Shown here: piece after piece, positions 5,040 to 8,092 of the stretch
Position numbering within the stretch: the stretch's first letter is position 1
Layout: every line of letters begins with the position of its first letter
DNA from: Bacteroidaceae bacterium
GTDB taxonomy: Bacteria; Bacteroidota; Bacteroidia; Bacteroidales; Bacteroidaceae
Direction of reading: 5' to 3'
NCBI GenBank assembly: GCA_028707655.1
Contig: JAQWAN010000084.1
Span: 1 to 8,092, forward strand
Length of the DNA stretch: 8,092 nucleotides
Made by a program: the position numbers and the translations under genes
The notes under the pieces: generated by a model
Told to the model about the DNA's origin: nothing
The model's input: only the letters and a program-made list of their open reading frames with translations
Databases searched by the model: none

Positions 5040-7285
5040 AAAGCCATTTGAAATTTTAACCTGTTAATAATTTTATTACCTATCTGCTCGGCTACATTCT
5101 CGCTTAAATAAGTTCCCCCATATATGTTTACGCTTACGCTTCCTGAACCTCCGGTTTGTCCTCTTGGTACGACTTTCTCTCCTTTATGTAATGTGTAAAC
5201 TCCTGTCTCTGGCACATAATTTGTACCGCTTGCATAACTTCCTTTTGAATAAAATGAACTTATACTACTTGTTGAACCTTTAAAAGAGTTAATACTTGAA
5301 TAATAACTCGCATAAAGTTGTTTTTGCTGGTCTAAATATACCTGTAATGATTGTGTTTGCTTTGCAAGTTCTTCTTCTTGGCTCTTTGTTATAGTCTGGT
5401 TATTTGCTATAACGCTTTCTGTGTAAGCTGTATTATCTGCTGTCATTTTAGCCAAGGTTTCTTTTAAGTTTTGTATTTTTAATAAGTTTTGAGCAGTTTC
5501 TATTAAATAATTTCTTTGTGCTAATTCTTGTTTCTTTTGATAGTCATAAGTCAATTGCTCTAACTCATTCATATTTAAGTATCGTCTTCTTTCAGCCACT
5601 TCTTCATCTAAACCTGTTTGCATTCCCGCATAAGTAGATATTATTGTAGCTTGTTCGTTAATAGAAGCTTGTAAATCATTTTTTTGGTCTGCGTATGATT
5701 GTCTTAACTCTAATTCTCTCTCTGCTAATGATGACGAGTATCCTTCTCTTATGGCTTCCGCTTTTAATTTAATAAGTTCATCATTTAATTTAGCGTCTAA
5801 ACCTGAATATTCTTTTTCTAATTTAGCCTTTTCTTCTTGTGCGTCTGCTACCATATTGACAACATCTTCTGTGTATTCAACTTGGTTTCCTTTCTCTTCT
5901 TCTCGGTAATCGTAGGCTAACTTAACGGTTTCTTCATATAATTTTCTTATGGCTTTCTCTGCCTTCTCTGCCTTCTCTTCTAAGTCTTCTGTATCGTCTC
6001 CTAATGAAGATAGGCTATTACCTGCTTTCTTTGCGCTCTCGCTTTCTTGGTCTAATGTTTCCTTCATCTTTGCCGACTCTTCTTGTAGGTTAACTTGCTC
6101 AATAGCTAAATAACCAGCTTCTCTTCTCATCTGGCTTGCTTTTTCTATAAAACTATCTCCCCCTAAGTTAAGTGCGTTCAAAACATTGCCCCAAGTCTCT
6201 ACGATTGAAGCACCTATATTTAAAAATGTTCTTCGTATTCCTAACCCTAAGTATTCCATTGTGTCAGCCCAACTATTGAATTGCTCTCTTGTTTCCAATA
6301 ATTTAACGGCTAATGTACCTAATATGGTTATAATAGCCATAATTCCGATACTTGATAGGCTCATTAATGCCCCTTTTAATAATGTTATAGCCCCTTTTAA
6401 TAATCCAATTGATTTTGTTATTGGTACAATTGCTAATCCCAAAGTCCCTAATAAAGCTACAATTCCGCTTAATCCTAATCCTAATGCAGTTAATATCTTT
6501 ACCAATGACTTATTTTCTTTAATCCAATCTCCAATTCCGTTAACCATAGGAGTAATTTGTTTTACAATATCATTGAATATAGGTAAAAAAATGTTTCCTA
6601 AGTTCTCGGTTATATCTCCTAAGCTTCTTTGTAATATAATCAAAGAGCCTTCCGCTGTTTCTGTCGCTGTCTTGTTAAAATCTTTATAAGTCGAGTCAAG
6701 GACTTGTGAGAGTGCAATCGCTCTTTCCATTTCCGTACCGTCTGATATAAGTTTCTTTGTTTTATTGTCTAAAACAAAACCCACTCTTGTTAGTGAGGCA
6801 AAGTTTCCATTTAACGCTTGTGCTAAACCGTTTGTAAGAGCTTTAACATCTTCTGTTGTAGCAGACATTCCTTTCTCTGCTACTACATAATCCATTATCG
6901 CAGGGGTTAGTTTTTCAATTGTGCTTATCTGTAAATCAAAAGTAGCAAGTTGTGATTGAGCCATTATTACATTTTCTTTTGACATTACTCCTACTTTTTC
7001 CAAGGCTTCTGCTTGGTCTAAAAGAACATCAACCTGCTCTTGTGAGGCAGAATTTGTTACTTTTAATATTTCATAAAGTCTATTCTGAACGCTTTGAACT
7101 TCCATAGCGCTTTTTATGGAAATCCCCATTACTGTTGTAATACCAGCAAAAACGGCAGTTCCAGCTACTGCCATAGTTTTAAAAGTAGAGTTTAAAGATT
7201 TTAATTGCTTGTCTAATCCATTCAATTCGGCAGTTGCATTATCTTTTGCCTCTATTAAAATTTGTAGTGTTCTTGACTCTGCCAT
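5036..7285 (-). CDS. Tail tape measure protein
   Basis: This is the longest gene, 749 residues. Tape measure proteins fill the tail tube, set tail length and help DNA pass the membrane. The N-terminal part (residues 1-35) is helical, followed by a hydrophobic helix at about 36-58. Residues 60-260 resemble the conserved tape-measure core, with EKLTPAIMDYV and ALTNGLAQALNGNFASLTRV. Hydrophobic segments follow at about 263-292 and 294-330. Residues 385-660 are long, highly charged helices likely to form coiled coil. The C-terminus has a small, conserved-looking end, TNYVPETGVYTLHKGEKVVP (689-708), a motif that closes many tape measures. No lysozyme or peptidase domain is visible. By the usual rule of about 0.15 nm per residue the tail shaft would be near 110 nm. 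The start ATG 7285 overlaps the chaperone extension by 47 nt; the stop shares an ATGA with the next gene. Confidence 0.93.
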   Translation of the reverse strand: MAESRTLQILIEAKDNATAELNGLDKQLKSLNSTFKTMAVAGTAVFAGITTVMGISIKSAMEVQSVQNRLYEILKVTNSASQEQVDVLLDQAEALEKVGVMSKENVIMAQSQLATFDLQISTIEKLTPAIMDYVVAEKGMSATTEDVKALTNGLAQALNGNFASLTRVGFVLDNKTKKLISDGTEMERAIALSQVLDSTYKDFNKTATETAEGSLIILQRSLGDITENLGNIFLPIFNDIVKQITPMVNGIGDWIKENKSLVKILTALGLGLSGIVALLGTLGLAIVPITKSIGLLKGAITLLKGALMSLSSIGIMAIITILGTLAVKLLETREQFNSWADTMEYLGLGIRRTFLNIGASIVETWGNVLNALNLGGDSFIEKASQMRREAGYLAIEQVNLQEESAKMKETLDQESESAKKAGNSLSSLGDDTEDLEEKAEKAEKAIRKLYEETVKLAYDYREEEKGNQVEYTEDVVNMVADAQEEKAKLEKEYSGLDAKLNDELIKLKAEAIREGYSSSLAERELELRQSYADQKNDLQASINEQATIISTYAGMQTGLDEEVAERRRYLNMNELEQLTYDYQKKQELAQRNYLIETAQNLLKIQNLKETLAKMTADNTAYTESVIANNQTITKSQEEELAKQTQSLQVYLDQQKQLYASYYSSINSFKGSTSSISSFYSKGSYASGTNYVPETGVYTLHKGEKVVPRGQTGGSGSVSVNIYGGTYLSENVAEQIGNKIINRLKFQMAL
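5955..5978 (-). repeat. 9-bp tandem repeat within the tape measure gene
   Basis: The plus strand shows TTCTCTGCC twice in full (5955-5963, 5964-5972) and then TTCTCT (5973-5978). It encodes the repeated Glu-Lys-Ala triplet, EKAEKAEKA, near residues 437-445 in the charged coiled-coil region. It keeps the reading frame and is probably a slippage product in low-complexity helix sequence. Confidence 0.7.
6369..6404 (-). repeat. 15-bp direct repeat within the tape measure gene
   Basis: The plus-strand 15-mer GCCCCTTTTAATAAT occurs at 6369-6383 and again at 6390-6404, a period of 21 bases. In protein this is a seven-residue duplication, GLLKGAITLLKGAL, in the hydrophobic part of the tape measure. 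It looks like a small in-frame tandem duplication of one heptad, the kind of change that alters tape measure length in steps. Confidence 0.7.
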
Positions 7286-7457
7286 TTTCTAATTTACGCT
7301 TAGTGTTTATTATTTTAATATAATCTTTTATGTCATCGTACGGCTGGGCGCGTATTTCGTTTGGCGTCCAGCCATATTCAGCCGATAACATTTCCATTAT
7401 TACTATATCGTCAGCAGTTCTCTTTCCCTCTAACTGCATTTCAAGTAGTTCTAATCC
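7239..7457 (-). CDS. Frameshift extension of the tail chaperone (gpT-like part)
   Basis: This open stretch lies in the -1 frame of the chaperone gene and stays open from the slippery run to TAA 7241-7239. Slipping at A AAA AAG makes base 7457 be read twice, so the product reads ...KKGLELLEMQLEGKR.... The full fusion would be about 176 residues: 104 from the upstream frame plus 72 here. The extension contains EYGWTPNEIRAQPYDD, which fits the 'eyGW.p.ei..lp..d' pattern seen in second chaperone domains of siphophages, where the domain binds the tape measure. An internal ATG at 7439 could start a separate 66-residue protein, but it lacks the A-rich leader found at other starts here. It overlaps the tape measure start by 47 nt, which suggests translational coupling. 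I favour the fusion; separate translation is the alternative. Confidence 0.78.
   Translation of the reverse strand, partial: GLELLEMQLEGKRTADDIVIMEMLSAEYGWTPNEIRAQPYDDIKDYIKIINTKRKLENGRVKNTTNFNRGKR
7342..7373. repeat. GC-rich imperfect inverted repeat inside the chaperone extension
   Basis: GGCTGG at 7342-7347 is exactly complementary to CCAGCC at 7368-7373. The arms extend inward by three more pairs (7349-7351 with 7364-7366) across one mismatch, leaving a 12-nt loop. In the minus-strand mRNA the mismatch is A/C. This is a GC-rich island in AT-rich DNA, and it encodes the Trp-Thr-Pro and Arg-Ala-Gln-Pro stretches of the chaperone extension. It lies about 84 nt downstream of the slippery run, much farther than usual frameshift stimulators. 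It may simply reflect codon needs. Confidence 0.4.
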
Positions 7458-7768
7458 TTTTTTTTTGAGTTGTGAAGCTCGTTGATTGTATCAACTAATT
7501 TGTCTCCGTCATCTATATCTAAACTTCTAACCCACTCTTTTGAAAAAGGTACTATTTCTTGACCTCCTTCCGCTGTTTTCTTAATCTCTAAAATGTAAAC
7601 TTCCAATATCTTGTATTTTGCCTCTACTGCAACCATAGGGTCTATATCTGCAATACCTCTGGCGTTTAATTTAGCTGATTTAATAAAAATCGCTTCGATA
7701 TCTTCTTTTTCTCCGTATGTAATACTTTCTTTTACTTTTACTAAATAGTTTTTAAGTGTTATGTCCAT
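7451..7768 (-). CDS. Tail assembly chaperone, short form (gpG-like)
   Basis: This encodes 105 residues from ATG 7768 to TAG 7453-7451. It is a small, charged, mainly helical protein without signal peptide or membrane segment. Visible helices include residues 22-34 (DIEAIFIKSAKL) and 46-66 (a hydrophobic helix ending LEVYILEIKK). The C-terminal part, SLDIDDGDKLVDTINELHN, resembles the 'edgdkL...I.eL' ends of tail chaperones. In lambda-like assembly such proteins bind the tape measure and recruit tube subunits, and are not retained in the virion. The gene sits between the tube gene and the tape measure, as expected. Its last codons are TCA AAA AAA AAG GAT TAG, a very slippery A run, and a -1 shift there enters the downstream frame. 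The leader is AT-only with no Shine-Dalgarno. I assign function from position, size and the frameshift arrangement, because sequence similarity alone is weak in this class. Confidence 0.75.
   Translation of the reverse strand: MDITLKNYLVKVKESITYGEKEDIEAIFIKSAKLNARGIADIDPMVAVEAKYKILEVYILEIKKTAEGGQEIVPFSKEWVRSLDIDDGDKLVDTINELHNSKKKD
7457..7463 (-). other. Programmed -1 ribosomal frameshift slippery site
   Basis: The minus strand carries nine A residues followed by GG (7466 down to 7456). In the chaperone frame this is TCA AAA AAA AAG GAT TAG, so the heptamer A AAA AAG sits four codons before the stop. A AAA AAG is among the most shift-prone heptamers in bacteria, and both tRNALys can re-pair after a -1 slip. 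The downstream open frame is exactly the -1 frame. I see no purine-rich internal Shine-Dalgarno-like stimulator just upstream, and only a weak 4-bp hairpin (AACT/AGTT) just downstream. Context (tail chaperone before the tape measure) is where this recoding is conserved across long-tailed phages. Confidence 0.85.
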
Positions 7769-7789
7769 AATTTTATACTTTATTTATAA

Positions 7790-8092
7790 TTAATCACTAA
7801 CCGGAGTATTATACTCTGATGTTAAGTTTACTAATGTAACAGTTCCAATTTCTGAGTCTGTTTCGTTAAAGAAAGCCTTGAAATCAATAGTTTCTTCAAC
7901 TAATTCGTCTGAACCTCCACTTATAGCTTGATTTGAGAATTGTACCTTATTTAATAAGATTGTAATTTTAGGATGAACGCCTGAACCTAAATCTGCATCT
8001 CCTTCGATTGTAATTTGTACATATTTTGAAGTGTCTGATAAACTTAATGCTTTGAAAGTTGTATCAATAAAGTTCCTTGTTAAACTTCCTTC
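7790..8092 (-). CDS. Probable major tail (tube) protein, C-terminal part
   Basis: The open frame enters from the right edge and ends at TAA (7792-7790), giving the last 100 residues. The protein is beta-rich, with alternating polar and hydrophobic residues such as KYVQITIEGDAD and HPKITILLNKVQFSNQ, a glycine-serine turn (ISGGSDE), and an acidic segment EETIDFKAFFNETD. This pattern fits the C-terminal half of phage tail tube proteins, whose beta-sandwich subunits stack as rings around the tape measure. Position is the stronger argument: it lies just before the frameshifted chaperone gene and the tape measure, where the tube gene lies in most long-tailed phages. The gap to the chaperone start is 21 nt. 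No Ig-like add-on domain is visible at the C-terminus. The N-terminus is outside the window, so family assignment rests on context plus general composition; another virion protein cannot be excluded. Confidence 0.6.
   Translation of the reverse strand, partial: EGSLTRNFIDTTFKALSLSDTSKYVQITIEGDADLGSGVHPKITILLNKVQFSNQAISGGSDELVEETIDFKAFFNETDSEIGTVTLVNLTSEYNTPVSD

Noticed and set aside
6186..6689. A 167-codon open frame on the plus strand
   Set aside because: It lies wholly inside the tape measure gene, is rich in Ile, Pro and Asn as expected of an antisense shadow of Leu/Gly/Asn codons, and has no leader of the local type.
7239..7439. Independent 66-residue gene starting at ATG 7439
   Set aside because: The frame is open back to the slippery run, the frame relation is exactly -1, and the ATG has no A-rich leader. 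A frameshift extension explains it better, though internal initiation is not excluded.
1..8092. CRISPR array, tRNA, rRNA, insertion sequence, integrase or attachment site
   Set aside because: I found no regularly spaced repeats, cloverleaf-like segment, transposase or integrase motif, or terminal repeats.

Overview
This window looks like part of the late region of a tailed phage or prophage: the tail module running into the host-lysis or tail-fibre end. Every supported gene is on the minus strand, so the biological order runs from high to low coordinates. The DNA is strongly AT-rich. No gene start has a recognisable Shine-Dalgarno sequence. Most starts instead follow A/T-only leaders of the type AAATAAA(A)nATG, a style common in Bacteroidota and their phages. 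A Bacteroidota host is therefore an inference from leader style, not from any gene; other SD-poor, AT-rich lineages remain possible. TGA, TAG and TAA all appear to act as stops, and two genes end in ATGA overlaps, so nothing suggests an altered genetic code.

Layout, in transcription order: the C-terminal 100 residues of a probable major tail (tube) protein (8092-7790); a tail assembly chaperone (7768-7451) with a strong -1 slippery site, A AAA AAG, that extends it into the next frame (to 7239) in the manner of lambda gpG/gpGT; a 749-residue tape measure protein (7285-5036); a 495-residue baseplate hub/tail protein (5039-3552); a 188-residue probable baseplate or tail-tip protein (3534-2968); a 53-residue orphan (2971-2810); a 490-residue probable fibre or receptor-binding protein with a possible beta-propeller core (2808-1336); a small membrane-anchored coiled-coil protein (1334-1008); a papain-type cysteine peptidase (about 991-159); a possible 21-residue peptide (146-81); and the first 24 codons of another protein that may be a holin (74-1).

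The tail genes are packed as in one operon, with 47-nt and 4-nt overlaps or gaps of 1-21 nt. The tube, chaperones, tape measure and hub should build a non-contractile or contractile tail shaft. The visible genes do not decide which, because no sheath gene lies in the window. The 188-residue and 490-residue proteins would form the tip and fibre.

The most unusual part is the downstream end. A true papain-fold (C1A-like) peptidase, with Gln, Cys, His and Asn all in place, sits where an endolysin would be expected, beside a membrane coiled-coil protein. Its reading frame covers the catalytic Cys but contains no ATG, GTG or TTG before it. The best start, an ATG at 991 with a good A-rich leader, is one frame off and hits a stop after six codons. 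So the gene is either frameshifted (programmed, mutational or an assembly error) or starts in a non-standard way.
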